Part shown: piece after piece, positions 15,346 through 23,040 of the stretch
How positions within the stretch are numbered: position 1 is the stretch's first letter
How the letters are laid out: each line of letters opens with the position of its first letter
IMG/VR virus record: IMGVR_UViG_3300008107_000131
Location: 3,502 to 43,730 of that record
Source: a virus
DNA length: 40,229 bases
Reading direction: 5' to 3' (one strand)
Notes under the pieces: generated by a model
Seen by the model: the letters and a program-made list of their open reading frames with translations, nothing else
What the model was told of the DNA's origin: nothing
The model's database searches: none
Position numbers and translations under genes: made by a program

Positions 15346-16448
15346 GACGCAAGTACCACTGGAATGAAGAAGACTTGGTGATTACCAACGTCTCCAAACA
15401 CGCCGGTGGTGGTCATGACCAGAAGACCCACGGTCGTCGTGGCAAGCAGGCTTTGATTGTTGATGCTTCTAAGCCGCACAAGGGAGGGTTCAAGGGTAGC
15501 CCCAGAATTCAATCCAAGGTGTTGCTGATTCCGTCTGTTGGCTCGTTCTACGACGACATTGATTTTGATGACCCTGACTACCATCCAGTTCAACAGTTGC
15601 TTGACTTGGCGGCTGACTATTTGCCATTCACAGATGACGCAGAAATATCTCTTGATGTTGACTTTGAAGATGTTGACATTGAACTGTTTGCCGAATCACT
15701 TGACGCAATGCTCGCTGCTTCAGAGATGTTTCCTGAAGTCAAACTAGCCGGACTCTCATACGAGGCTGGTGCTGGTGTCGGTGGTTCCGCATCACCACAC
15801 AACGGAACTCTCACAATCAACGCAAAGTCAATTATGAAGGGCAAGAAGGCTGATGATTTCATCACCCAGTTCCAATGGGGACATAGCAGCGGGTACTTCG
15901 TTCCAGTAGATGTATCTCCTGCACAGGCAACGGTCATGCACGAGTTCGGTCACATTGTGCGGTATTCAATGATGAAGTCTGCACCAACAGAACTCATCAA
16001 GATTGAGAACGCAACACTGAAGGTTCTTGACCCAAGTTTGAAGGGCGAAGGATACAAATTCATAACCAAGCCAGAGCACGACCCGGCAAACAACAAGATG
16101 TCTGTCTCGTATTGGTATCGTCAGGCTATGCCATTCGGTGCTGGAAACGGTCCATCTTCGTACCTTCGTGACGATAGGTTCGGCTCAATGACTGGAGCAT
16201 TTGCAGGTGTACCACAGGAACAGGCTTGGAAAAGAATAATAAAGAGTCGTGGCGACAAAGTTGCTAGGGAAGTGAGCACATACGCAACAACAAATGGACA
16301 CGAGTTGTTTGCCGAATTGTTCACCGAAGCGTACACAAGGGACTATGCTGACCTGAGACCAGCAGCCCGAGCCTTCTACGATGCTGTGGAAAAGCATTGG
16401 GGTGCTGCGGGTAAGAAAGTGGCGACAGGGAAGGTTAGCGAGGAGTAG
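15342..16448 (+). CDS. Tagged zinc metalloprotease (HExxH)
   Basis: A 368-aa protein whose GTG start overlaps the previous stop (GTGA). Residues 19-31 carry the His-rich tag in the variant KHAGGGHDQKTHG, followed by RRGK. The C-terminal half is a zincin: HEFGH at 200-204 (two zinc His and the catalytic Glu), with HELFAELFTEAY at 320-331 offering the third ligand, an arrangement seen in lethal-factor-like and other gluzincin-type proteases. Residues 60-115 are strongly acidic. It could be a tagged virion protease acting on host proteins or a capsid maturation enzyme; a separate XkdF protease downstream makes the first more likely. Confidence 0.8.
   Translation: MRRKYHWNEEDLVITNVSKHAGGGHDQKTHGRRGKQALIVDASKPHKGGFKGSPRIQSKVLLIPSVGSFYDDIDFDDPDYHPVQQLLDLAADYLPFTDDAEISLDVDFEDVDIELFAESLDAMLAASEMFPEVKLAGLSYEAGAGVGGSASPHNGTLTINAKSIMKGKKADDFITQFQWGHSSGYFVPVDVSPAQATVMHEFGHIVRYSMMKSAPTELIKIENATLKVLDPSLKGEGYKFITKPEHDPANNKMSVSYWYRQAMPFGAGNGPSSYLRDDRFGSMTGAFAGVPQEQAWKRIIKSRGDKVAREVSTYATTNGHELFAELFTEAYTRDYADLRPAARAFYDAVEKHWGAAGKKVATGKVSEE
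15396..15434 (+). repeat. His-rich tag, copy 4 (KHAGGGHDQKTHG)
   Basis: Residues 19-31 of the metalloprotease, here at the N terminus and with a two-residue Gly insertion. It is the first copy lying in a separate gene. Confidence 0.8.
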
Positions 16449-16450
16449 AA

Positions 16451-16750
16451 ATGCAAGGAATCACAATCTGCATGTCGTGCAAACACCTTGGCGTTGGTGA
16501 ACCAACCAACCAGATGGACGAGAAGTACCCTGTTCCAGCGTGTACCGCTTTCCCTGATGGAATTCCCATTGACATCTACTACAACGGCTTTGACCATCGT
16601 GAAAAATTCGGTGGTGAGGTGGAGCGGTCGGGGTCAGCAGTGCTCTACGAAATTGATGACAACCCCGAATCTGTCACGTTCTCACGAAATGCACTGAATC
16701 AATACGTTCAAATAAGAACGCTGATGGACAGGTTCAATGATGCCCAGTGA
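16451..16750 (+). CDS. Small Cys-containing conserved phage protein
   Basis: A 99-aa protein from ATG 16451 with GAGGAG just upstream. The signature CMSCKHL, then CTAFPDGIPIDIYYNG and FDHREKFGGE, recurs in small proteins of phage head modules and bacteria by my recollection, without a known function. Cys7, Cys10 and Cys31 may bind a metal. It overlaps the next gene by 14 nt. Confidence 0.75.
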   Translation: MQGITICMSCKHLGVGEPTNQMDEKYPVPACTAFPDGIPIDIYYNGFDHREKFGGEVERSGSAVLYEIDDNPESVTFSRNALNQYVQIRTLMDRFNDAQ

Positions 16751-17009
16751 AATGAATGGGGTTTCGCCAACTGACATGGTTCCACCTGCCGCCAGCAAGT
16801 TGTGGCAGGAAATCATGCCTGTACATGGCATTTCCATCATTGTTGGTATTCGCCCAGAGGGTAGGCAGGCAGTTCACGTTGTCCACGACACGGATGCCCC
16901 CATCTGGGTTCTCATTGGTTTGTTAGATTCTGTACGGCACGACTTGCTCAGTTTGTGGCAGACTGACTCCTATGTCACCAGCGAAGAAGACGACGAAGAA
17001 GAGACCTGA
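16737..17009 (+). CDS. Small unknown protein
   Basis: A 90-aa protein starting at ATG 16737 (or ATG 16740), overlapping the previous gene. It contains a hydrophobic beta-like core (HGISIIVGIRPEGRQAVHVV, DAPIWVLIGLLDSV) and an acidic tail (SEEDDEEET). Not recognised. The following gene starts inside it. Confidence 0.6.
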   Translation: MMPSEMNGVSPTDMVPPAASKLWQEIMPVHGISIIVGIRPEGRQAVHVVHDTDAPIWVLIGLLDSVRHDLLSLWQTDSYVTSEEDDEEET

Positions 17010-17235
17010 GCCAGTCTTTGTGAAGTGGCTGGACGCTCACGACGAGAACGACACTTGGATTTCTGACTTTGAGATTGAGAAAGACCCGTGTGTCATCACT
17101 TCCATCGGGTTCATTGTCCCCAAAGGCAAGCCGAAGCATGTCACTCTGGCTCAGAGTTACAGCGATGAACTCCTGTACAACAACATCATCTACATCCCAG
17201 ATGCGATGGTTGTTGAGGTGAAAAACATTGATTGA
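16972..17235 (+). CDS. Small unknown protein
   Basis: An 87-aa protein starting at ATG 16972, overlapping the previous gene by 38 nt in another frame. A basic head (KKTTKKRPEP) leads to a compact domain with VKWLDAHDENDTWI and TSIGFIVPKGKPKHVTL. It resembles small phage proteins of unknown function. The stop is followed by a 43-base gap with a predicted leaderless promoter. Confidence 0.65.
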   Translation: MSPAKKTTKKRPEPVFVKWLDAHDENDTWISDFEIEKDPCVITSIGFIVPKGKPKHVTLAQSYSDELLYNNIIYIPDAMVVEVKNID

Positions 17236-17265
17236 TAGGTGTGGAAATTCGCATTGATTGTGCGG

Positions 17266-17271
17266 TACTGT
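17266..17271 (+). promoter_or_regulatory. Candidate -10 box for leaderless transcription
   Basis: TACTGT ends seven bases before ATG 17279, and the gene has no Shine-Dalgarno sequence. Same geometry as at 9834. A TTGATTG element lies at 17254-17260 but is too close to act as a normal -35 box. Confidence 0.4.
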
Positions 17272-17278
17272 TTCCCCC

Positions 17279-18469
17279 ATGTCCCTTGAACGCAACACTG
17301 ATTTGCCTGAAACACTCAGAAATGGTCTGAGTGCTGAACAGCAGACAATGGTTCGGGGCTTGTTCAATGCACTTGTCTACGAGCAGAACATGACTCCGCT
17401 GGAGGCTTCCCAGATGGCAACTCAAATGCTCCAGACAAGCGGAATGGTCTATGACGGAAAGTGGAATGTTGTGAAGAACCAGCGTATTGACGGTGTAATC
17501 ACCAAGGTTGACGACGATAAGCGTCTCGTGTTCGGTTGGGCATCAATCATCAAGGACACTGAAGGCAAGGTTCTTCTGGACCGCCAGAACGATTTCATTG
17601 ATGACGAGAACGAACTAGAGAAGTCTGCGTACACCTACGTTCTCCACTCTCGTGATGGTGGTGAAATGCACATCCGCAAGGGTGTTTCCACGATGGTTGA
17701 GTCGGTCGTGCTGACCAAGGAGAAGCAGGAAGCACTGGGCATCCCTGAAGGAACCGTTCCGATTGGCTGGTGGATTGGGTTCAAGGTGAACGACGACCGT
17801 GTTTGGAGCGAAGTGAAGAAGGGTGGGTATTCAGGGTTCTCCGTTCACGGAACGGGTCAGAGGAAGGAGACGAAGTTGAGTGCAGATGAGTACACCGAGA
17901 TTGAGAAGAATGACAAGTCTGCTGAAAAGCCTGCTCTGCGTGTCTCTAAGCGTTACGTTGAGTTGCTGACCAAGGCTCAGAAGAATCGCAAGAACAAGAT
18001 TGCCACGGTGATGACTGAGTTCAAGGCTGGCAAGTTGAAGTCTGCTGATGGCAAGACCGTCACTGACCCGAAGCAGGCTATGGCTATCGCCATCTCCGAG
18101 CAGAAGAAGTTGAAGAAAGGTGACAAGCCCGGTCACCCATTCCGAGGCAATCAGCACACAAGTGGAAAAGGTAGCCGCAAGGCAACCCCCTCCAAAAAAG
18201 AACCCAAAAAGGAAACAAGTCGCCAAAGGTTTAGGCGTCAAGGAAAAGAGTTTGATGACCTATTTGGTGAAGAGGGTATGTACATTGAGACTCCTAGTTA
18301 TGGCAGGTCTGCGGAACGCTTGAAGGCAAAGGGTGCTGCTAAAGAAAAGTACAAGCATCGTGACGCATATCTCAAGGAATCATATGCTGCTGAAAGGCGT
18401 GGCTTGAGTGCCTCAGATGTCCATGAGTCTGCCATGTCAGCCGCTCGCAAGGCTGGGTACAAGGGATAA
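17279..18469 (+). CDS. XkdF-type prohead protease with tagged C-terminal extension
   Basis: A 396-aa protein from ATG 17279 (GTG 17258 is possible). Residues about 60-215 match the XkdF/Peptidase_S78_2 family: DGVITKVDDDKRLVFGWASI, DRQNDFID, YVLHSRDGGEMH, ESVVLTKEKQ, PIGWWIGFKVNDDRVWSEVK and GYSGFSVHG. These cleave scaffold and capsid precursors. Then follows FKAGKLKSADGKTVTDPKQA (DUF6496-like) at about 242-261, a GHPFRGNQHT element at 285-294, and a charged Arg/Lys-rich end of about 100 residues. It starts a new transcription unit by the promoter pattern. The next gene begins 3 nt after the stop. Confidence 0.85.
   Translation: MSLERNTDLPETLRNGLSAEQQTMVRGLFNALVYEQNMTPLEASQMATQMLQTSGMVYDGKWNVVKNQRIDGVITKVDDDKRLVFGWASIIKDTEGKVLLDRQNDFIDDENELEKSAYTYVLHSRDGGEMHIRKGVSTMVESVVLTKEKQEALGIPEGTVPIGWWIGFKVNDDRVWSEVKKGGYSGFSVHGTGQRKETKLSADEYTEIEKNDKSAEKPALRVSKRYVELLTKAQKNRKNKIATVMTEFKAGKLKSADGKTVTDPKQAMAIAISEQKKLKKGDKPGHPFRGNQHTSGKGSRKATPSKKEPKKETSRQRFRRQGKEFDDLFGEEGMYIETPSYGRSAERLKAKGAAKEKYKHRDAYLKESYAAERRGLSASDVHESAMSAARKAGYKG
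18131..18160 (+). repeat. GHPFRGNQHT element, possible counterpart of the His-rich tag
   Basis: Residues 285-294 of the XkdF-type protease, at the junction between the protease region and a basic extension. It differs from KHGxHDQxTHG but shares His, Gly, Gln and the boundary position. Confidence 0.55.
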
Positions 18470-18472
18470 TTT

Positions 18473-20215
18473 GTGCCTACAGGTGGTCTATCTCGCTGGT
18501 TCAACGAGAATTGGGTTGACCTTTCACGCCCCAAGAAGGGTGGTGGATACGAACCTTGTGGACGCACTGATGCCAGCGAAGGCAAGTACCCCAAGTGTGT
18601 ACCTGCATCTCGTGCGGCTCGTATGACTCCCGAAGAAATCAAGTCTGCCATTCAACGCAAGCGTCGTGCCGAGTCAACACAAACGAGAGAAGGCAAAAAG
18701 CCCATCATGGTTGCGACAGTGAAGAAGGAAAATGTTCCTGCTGATATGGAGTTGTACAACCGTGTCAAAGCAGAGGCAAAGCGAAAGTTTGATGTGTACC
18801 CGTCTGCTTATGCAAATGGTTGGCTAGTTCAGGAATACAAGCGTCGTGGTGGCAAGTACAAGACTGGCAGTGTTGACAAGGTTTCCCGAATGTCTGCTGA
18901 TTTGTGGAGTAGTGGAGAAGGTGGGTTCATTGGTCCGGCTCTGGGGAACGTCGTTGCCCTTGGTGAAGGTCGCCAGAGAGTTGACTACGACACTTTCGTC
19001 GGTGTCCGCAAGAAGGTCGTCAAGAACTTCAAGTCAATGAAGGCTAATCGCTACCAGCGTGAGCGTTTCAAGAAAGAAACGAGCAGTGATGGCAGGTCTG
19101 GTGGTGAACTCGGTCGTGGCAACAACGAAGTTCGTGCTCGTCGCAAGATGAAGATTCTCAAGGAATGGGGAAATGGCAAGTCTGCACCGTGTGTTTATTG
19201 CGGGGCAAAGTTGAACTACCAGAACCTTGAACTTGAGAAACTCGTGCCCGAAATCGGCTACGACACGTTTGAAAATCTTGCCCCAGCATGTCGCAAGTGC
19301 AATGCCTCAATGTATTCCAAGTCTTTCACGGAGAAGATTCGTATGGTTGCTAAAGATTCACCGACAACGAGTGACGTTCATGTCCCTGCCGTTATGGGCA
19401 GTAGGAAGAAGCGTGAGTTGAAGAAGAAGAAGATGGCTATGGAAATGGCTATCCGCAAGGGTGCTAACAAGCCACTGAAAGACCCCAAGGGTGGTCTCAC
19501 TGCCGCTGGTCGTGCCAAGTTCAATCGTGAGACTGGCTCTAAGTTGAAGCCGGGAGTTCGTGGTCCTGCCGACACTCCAGAGAAGATGAAGCGAAAGGGT
19601 TCGTTCCTTACTCGTTTCTTCACCAACCCCAGTGGTCCGATGGTCAATGACAAGGGTGAGCCAACTCGTCTTGCTCTTTCAGCAGCCGCTTGGGGTGAGC
19701 CTGTTCCGAAGAATCGGAGTGACGCTGCGAAACTTGCCGAGAAGGGCAGGAATCTTCTGGAACGCTACGAGAAGGCGAAGATGAGCAAGCATGGTTCTCA
19801 CGACCAGTCAACTCACGCTGCTCGTGGTGCTCGTGGTGGTCGTAGAATGACTGAAGCGAAACCTGCACCCAAGAAAGCGACTGCCAAGAAGCCTTCCCCC
19901 ACGAAGGGCAAGCCCCGTCCGAAGGCTCCCACGAAGGCTGGTGAGCCGCAGTTGAAGACTCGCTTGACTGCTGTTGATGCCAAGTCAAAGAAGGCGGCTG
20001 CTAAAGTTGCTGAATACATGTCTGGTCCTGTCAGCAAGTTCAAGAATCCGAATGTTCGCCGGTATGCTCAGGCTCGTGTTACTCAGATGACTGGTGGCAC
20101 TGCACGACCGTCTGGCATGTCCAAGAAATATGGCTTGGACAAGAAGCAAGTCATCGCAACTGAAATGGTTCTATCCAAGATTTTCCGAGCCGGAAGAGAG
20201 AGGTTCAGCATATGA
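18473..20215 (+). CDS. DUF5872-like protein with HNH-like zinc motif and His-rich tag
   Basis: A 580-aa very basic protein with GTG start at 18473. Residues 4-50 (GLSRWFNENWVDLSRPKKGG, PCGR, YPKCVPASRAARMTPEEI) and 80-125 (RVKAEAKRKFDVYPSAYANG, VQEYKRRGGKYK) match DUF5872, found in phages and large DNA viruses. Cys240, Cys243, Cys273 and Cys276 with ENLAPACRKCN resemble an HNH nuclease, but the expected first His is Lys in LEKLVP, so cutting activity is doubtful. The tag KHGSHDQSTHA at 439-449 is followed by a Lys/Pro-rich linker and a helical end. Probably packaged with DNA in the head; the stop overlaps a 41-aa gene. Confidence 0.8.
   Translation: MPTGGLSRWFNENWVDLSRPKKGGGYEPCGRTDASEGKYPKCVPASRAARMTPEEIKSAIQRKRRAESTQTREGKKPIMVATVKKENVPADMELYNRVKAEAKRKFDVYPSAYANGWLVQEYKRRGGKYKTGSVDKVSRMSADLWSSGEGGFIGPALGNVVALGEGRQRVDYDTFVGVRKKVVKNFKSMKANRYQRERFKKETSSDGRSGGELGRGNNEVRARRKMKILKEWGNGKSAPCVYCGAKLNYQNLELEKLVPEIGYDTFENLAPACRKCNASMYSKSFTEKIRMVAKDSPTTSDVHVPAVMGSRKKRELKKKKMAMEMAIRKGANKPLKDPKGGLTAAGRAKFNRETGSKLKPGVRGPADTPEKMKRKGSFLTRFFTNPSGPMVNDKGEPTRLALSAAAWGEPVPKNRSDAAKLAEKGRNLLERYEKAKMSKHGSHDQSTHAARGARGGRRMTEAKPAPKKATAKKPSPTKGKPRPKAPTKAGEPQLKTRLTAVDAKSKKAAAKVAEYMSGPVSKFKNPNVRRYAQARVTQMTGGTARPSGMSKKYGLDKKQVIATEMVLSKIFRAGRERFSI
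19787..19819 (+). repeat. His-rich tag, copy 5 (KHGSHDQSTHA)
   Basis: Residues 439-449 of the DUF5872/HNH-like protein, before the basic Lys/Pro linker; the last Gly is Ala. Confidence 0.8.
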
Positions 20216-20337
20216 TTCCCGAAGACGACATCACCGAAGATGAACTAGAGCAGATTTACGAAGAGGCTTATGTCGGCTCTGCTCTGAACGACGATGAGAT
20301 TGAAACGCTTGTTGAAGACTTCAATAAGGGTCAATGA
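20212..20337 (+). CDS. 41-aa acidic protein
   Basis: ATG 20212 overlaps the previous stop (ATGA) and has GAGAGG about eight bases upstream. The product is a 41-residue helix-prone peptide rich in Asp and Glu (EDDITEDELEQIYEEAYVGS), ending in FNKGQ. Function unknown; the acidic charge next to very basic head proteins suggests a partner or scaffold role, an inference only. Confidence 0.65.
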   Translation: MIPEDDITEDELEQIYEEAYVGSALNDDEIETLVEDFNKGQ

Positions 20338-20356
20338 AATAATTTTGCTGAAATGC

Positions 20357-20385
20357 TTGCGTGTGTTTGTAGCGGTTGATAGGTT
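20357..20385 (+). promoter_or_regulatory. Candidate promoter for the capsid genes
   Basis: TTGCGT (20357-20362), 17-base spacer, TAGGTT (20380-20385), nine bases before ATG 20395. No Shine-Dalgarno sequence is present, so the scaffold mRNA may be almost leaderless. Confidence 0.45.
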
Positions 20386-20394
20386 TGCTTCGCA

Positions 20395-21297
20395 ATGACT
20401 ACTGGAAACAGATTGACCGACATGGAGTTTGACGAGATTAGTCTCGTGACTCGCCCTGCTAACCAACTGAGCAAAGTAGTTCTTTTCAAGAGCGACACTG
20501 CCGTGGAGGAACCGATGACTTCTGAAGTTGAGACCGAGACCACCGAAGATGAAATGTCCAAGGGTGGATACGGAAAGATGAAGGGCATGAAGAAGAAGGG
20601 CATGAAGGTCATGGAAGATGACATGTCCGAAGACGAGATGATGGACGACGAAGAGGAAATGACATCCAAGGGTGGCATGAAGCGTCGTGTGAAGAAGGAA
20701 GAGGAAATGGACGAGGAAACTCTTGACCTTCCCGAAGAAGTGTACGAGTATGTTCAGGCACTGGAAGCCGCCAATGCTGAATTGCTGGAGCAGATTGAGA
20801 AGATGGCTGCGGAAACCAACGAGATTGACAACGAAGAGAGTGAAGACATCATGAAGTCTGCTGACCCCCGCCTCGTTGAGATTCTGAAGTCGGCTCAGGA
20901 GCGAGCCGAAGCCGCCGAGATGATTGCCAAGGCTGAGCGTGACTTCCGCCTTGAGCGTGAGTTCGTGAGCAAGTGTGCCACGCTCACGCATCTCCCGATT
21001 GACAATGATGACTTTGGCAAGGTGCTGAAGTCCATCGCAGATGTGATTGACACCGACACCTTCAACAAGGTGTGGCAGGTTCTGGAAGCGGCTAACGCCA
21101 ACATCGGAACTGGCAACACCTTCAAGGAAATCGGCAAGTCCACTGGGTTCCACAATGACGGTCCTGCCACGAACATTGAGAAGGCGGCGGCTAAGATTCA
21201 GAGTGAGAACCCCAACCTTTCTCGGGAGCAGGCGATTGCCAAGGCTGTTGAGAATGACCCAACCCTGTACATCTCGTACCTCCGTGAAGGAAACTGA
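20395..21297 (+). CDS. Scaffold-like capsid assembly protein
   Basis: A 300-aa acidic protein directly before the decoration and major capsid genes, the usual scaffold position. It opens with EFDEISLVTRPANQLSKVVL, the motif that ends many prohead proteases and starts their scaffold domain. Then follow a Met/Lys/Asp/Glu-rich stretch (residues 50-110), a coiled-coil region (EEVYEYVQALEAANAELLEQ) and a helical C terminus (SREQAIAKAVENDPTLY). It probably guides capsid assembly and is cleaved by the XkdF protease. Confidence 0.8.
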   Translation: MTTGNRLTDMEFDEISLVTRPANQLSKVVLFKSDTAVEEPMTSEVETETTEDEMSKGGYGKMKGMKKKGMKVMEDDMSEDEMMDDEEEMTSKGGMKRRVKKEEEMDEETLDLPEEVYEYVQALEAANAELLEQIEKMAAETNEIDNEESEDIMKSADPRLVEILKSAQERAEAAEMIAKAERDFRLEREFVSKCATLTHLPIDNDDFGKVLKSIADVIDTDTFNKVWQVLEAANANIGTGNTFKEIGKSTGFHNDGPATNIEKAAAKIQSENPNLSREQAIAKAVENDPTLYISYLREGN

Positions 21298-21299
21298 TT

Positions 21300-21692
21300 A
21301 TGGCTTACAAGGCTTCACAACCGCTCAAGATTACCCTCACTGCTAGTGCCGACTTGAGCACGAAGCAGTATTACTTCGTGAAGGTGGACGGCTCGGGCAC
21401 TTGCACTGTGTGTGCGGCTGCTACCGACAAGCCTGTGGGTGTTCTCCAGAACAAGCCGACCGCTGGTCAGGCTGCGGAAATCACTGTCATTGGTGTTACG
21501 AAGGTTTCTTCGGACGCTGGACTCACTGCCGGTAACCTTATCGGAACGAGTGGTGATGGTCAGGCTGATGCCAAGACCCCCGGAACTGATACCACCGAGT
21601 ACATTGTTGGTCAGATGTTGACCACCACTGGTGCTGCGGGTGTTATCGGTACTGCCGTTGTAAACTGTGCTTCGCCCACCCGTGGAGCCTGA
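21300..21692 (+). CDS. Head decoration protein (DUF2190-like)
   Basis: A 130-aa protein located between scaffold and major capsid. The beta-rich sequence with LSTKQYYFVKVDG, DKPVGVLQNKP, GQAAEITVIGVTKV and a repeated Ala/Gly/Thr texture is typical of capsid cement proteins of the DUF2190 kind, which bind the outside of the mature head. GAAGGAAA precedes the start. Confidence 0.8.
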   Translation: MAYKASQPLKITLTASADLSTKQYYFVKVDGSGTCTVCAAATDKPVGVLQNKPTAGQAAEITVIGVTKVSSDAGLTAGNLIGTSGDGQADAKTPGTDTTEYIVGQMLTTTGAAGVIGTAVVNCASPTRGA

Positions 21693-21707
21693 GTAGGAGA
21701 ATAAGAA

Positions 21708-22667
21708 ATGCCGCAGCCCACTTCATCCGATGTCCATATTGATGCAATTCTGACCAACATCAGCGTTGCCTACATTCAGGAGCAGGCGAACTTCATTGCG
21801 AACCGTGTGTTCCCGATGGTTCCCGTTGAGAAGCAGTCAGACAAGTTCTTCAAGTACACGAAGGGCGACTGGTTCCGTGACGAGGCTCAACTCCGTGCAC
21901 CTGCCACTGAGTCGGCTGGTTCGGGATACGGTCTCAGCACTGACAACTACAGCACCTCGGTCTACGCCTTCCACAAGGATGTTGACGACCAAGTTCGTGC
22001 CAACAGTGACAATCCGCTGAACCCTGACCGTGATGCCACGACCTTCGTGACCCAGCGTATGTTGCTCCGTCAGGAGATTGACTGGTCGTCCACCTACTTC
22101 ACCACCGGCGTGTGGGCTACCGACAAGACCGGTGGCTCGGACTTCACGGTGTGGAGCAACTACACCTCGTCTGACCCGATTGAGGACATTGAGGCTGGCA
22201 AGAGCACGATGCTCACCAACACCGGCTTCATGCCGAACACGTTGGTGCTTGGCTACGATGTGTTCCGCCAGTTGCGTCACCACCCCGATGTGGTTGACCG
22301 CATCAAGTACACCTCGTCTGAAGTTCCGGCTGAGGGCATCCTTGCTCGTTTGTTCGGAATTGACCGTGTGCTCGTGACTCGTGCAATCAAGAACAGCGGT
22401 GCTGAGGGTGCGGCTGACTCGTTTGCTCAGGTGCATGGCAAGAACGCCGCCCTCTACTATGTGGCTCCGTCGCCCGGATTGCTCACCCCTTCGGCTGGTT
22501 ACCAGTTCGCTTGGCGTGGTGTTTCGGATGGAATGGGTCAGAACATCGGAATCACTCGGTTCCGTATGCCCGAACTTCGTGCAGACCGCATTGAGGCTCA
22601 GATGGCGTGGGACTACAAGGTTGTCTCCACCGATTTGGGTTACTTCTTCAGCGGTTGCGTTGCCTGA
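21708..22667 (+). CDS. Major capsid protein (HK97-like)
   Basis: A 319-aa protein, preceded by AGGAG (21695-21699) and followed by decoration and connector genes. Features fit a phage major capsid protein of HK97 fold: NFIANRVFPMVPVEKQSDKF near the N terminus, the E-loop-like GDWFRDEAQLRAPATES, long helix RQEIDWSSTYF, GFMPNTLVLGYDVFRQLRHH and ARLFGIDRVLVTRA. Codon use is strongly biased, as expected for the most abundant virion protein. It is identified by position and these motifs. Confidence 0.9.
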   Translation: MPQPTSSDVHIDAILTNISVAYIQEQANFIANRVFPMVPVEKQSDKFFKYTKGDWFRDEAQLRAPATESAGSGYGLSTDNYSTSVYAFHKDVDDQVRANSDNPLNPDRDATTFVTQRMLLRQEIDWSSTYFTTGVWATDKTGGSDFTVWSNYTSSDPIEDIEAGKSTMLTNTGFMPNTLVLGYDVFRQLRHHPDVVDRIKYTSSEVPAEGILARLFGIDRVLVTRAIKNSGAEGAADSFAQVHGKNAALYYVAPSPGLLTPSAGYQFAWRGVSDGMGQNIGITRFRMPELRADRIEAQMAWDYKVVSTDLGYFFSGCVA

Positions 22668-22680
22668 TTAGGAGGCTGAA

Positions 22681-23013
22681 ATGGCTAACCGCTTTACTAA
22701 GGGTAAAGGTCTCTTTGGTGCTTTGAATGTCGGCGGTGGTGCTGATATCTCCAAGATTGCCAGTGGGACTGTTTCCCTGAACCCCGATTCCATCGGTGCT
22801 ACCACTCGTGGTACGGTTACCTTCACTCTTACTGGTGCTGACACGACTGACATCATTGTGATGAACCCTCCCTCGGGTCTGAACGATGACCTTCTGTTCG
22901 TTGGTGCTTCGGTGACTTCTGCCGATACGGTGACGGTGTATCTGTACAACCCCACTGCAAGCCCTATCAACGATAGTGCCCTTACTTGGACGTACTTTTT
23001 CGTCAAGGTCTGA
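22681..23013 (+). CDS. Structural protein, probable minor head decoration
   Basis: A 110-aa beta-rich protein from ATG 22681 with AGGAGG upstream. TVTFTLTGADTTDIIVMNPP followed by DDLLFVGASVTSADTVTVYL and NPTASPINDSAL is a pattern I associate with proteins directly after the capsid gene in many phages. It probably decorates the head or forms fibres. Codon use is highly biased. Confidence 0.7.
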   Translation: MANRFTKGKGLFGALNVGGGADISKIASGTVSLNPDSIGATTRGTVTFTLTGADTTDIIVMNPPSGLNDDLLFVGASVTSADTVTVYLYNPTASPINDSALTWTYFFVKV

Positions 23014-23040
23014 CCGCAATAAACAACAAGGAGTGACCAA

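Noticed and set aside
12967-19819. His-rich tag copies as a CRISPR or simple DNA repeat
   Set aside because: Copies are kilobases apart, in frame and conserved at protein level with variable third bases, so they are protein motifs.
20245-21153. 302-aa minus-strand ORF
   Set aside because: It is the mirror of the scaffold gene; its Leu/His-rich sequence comes from the antisense of Glu/Lys codons and it has no motif.
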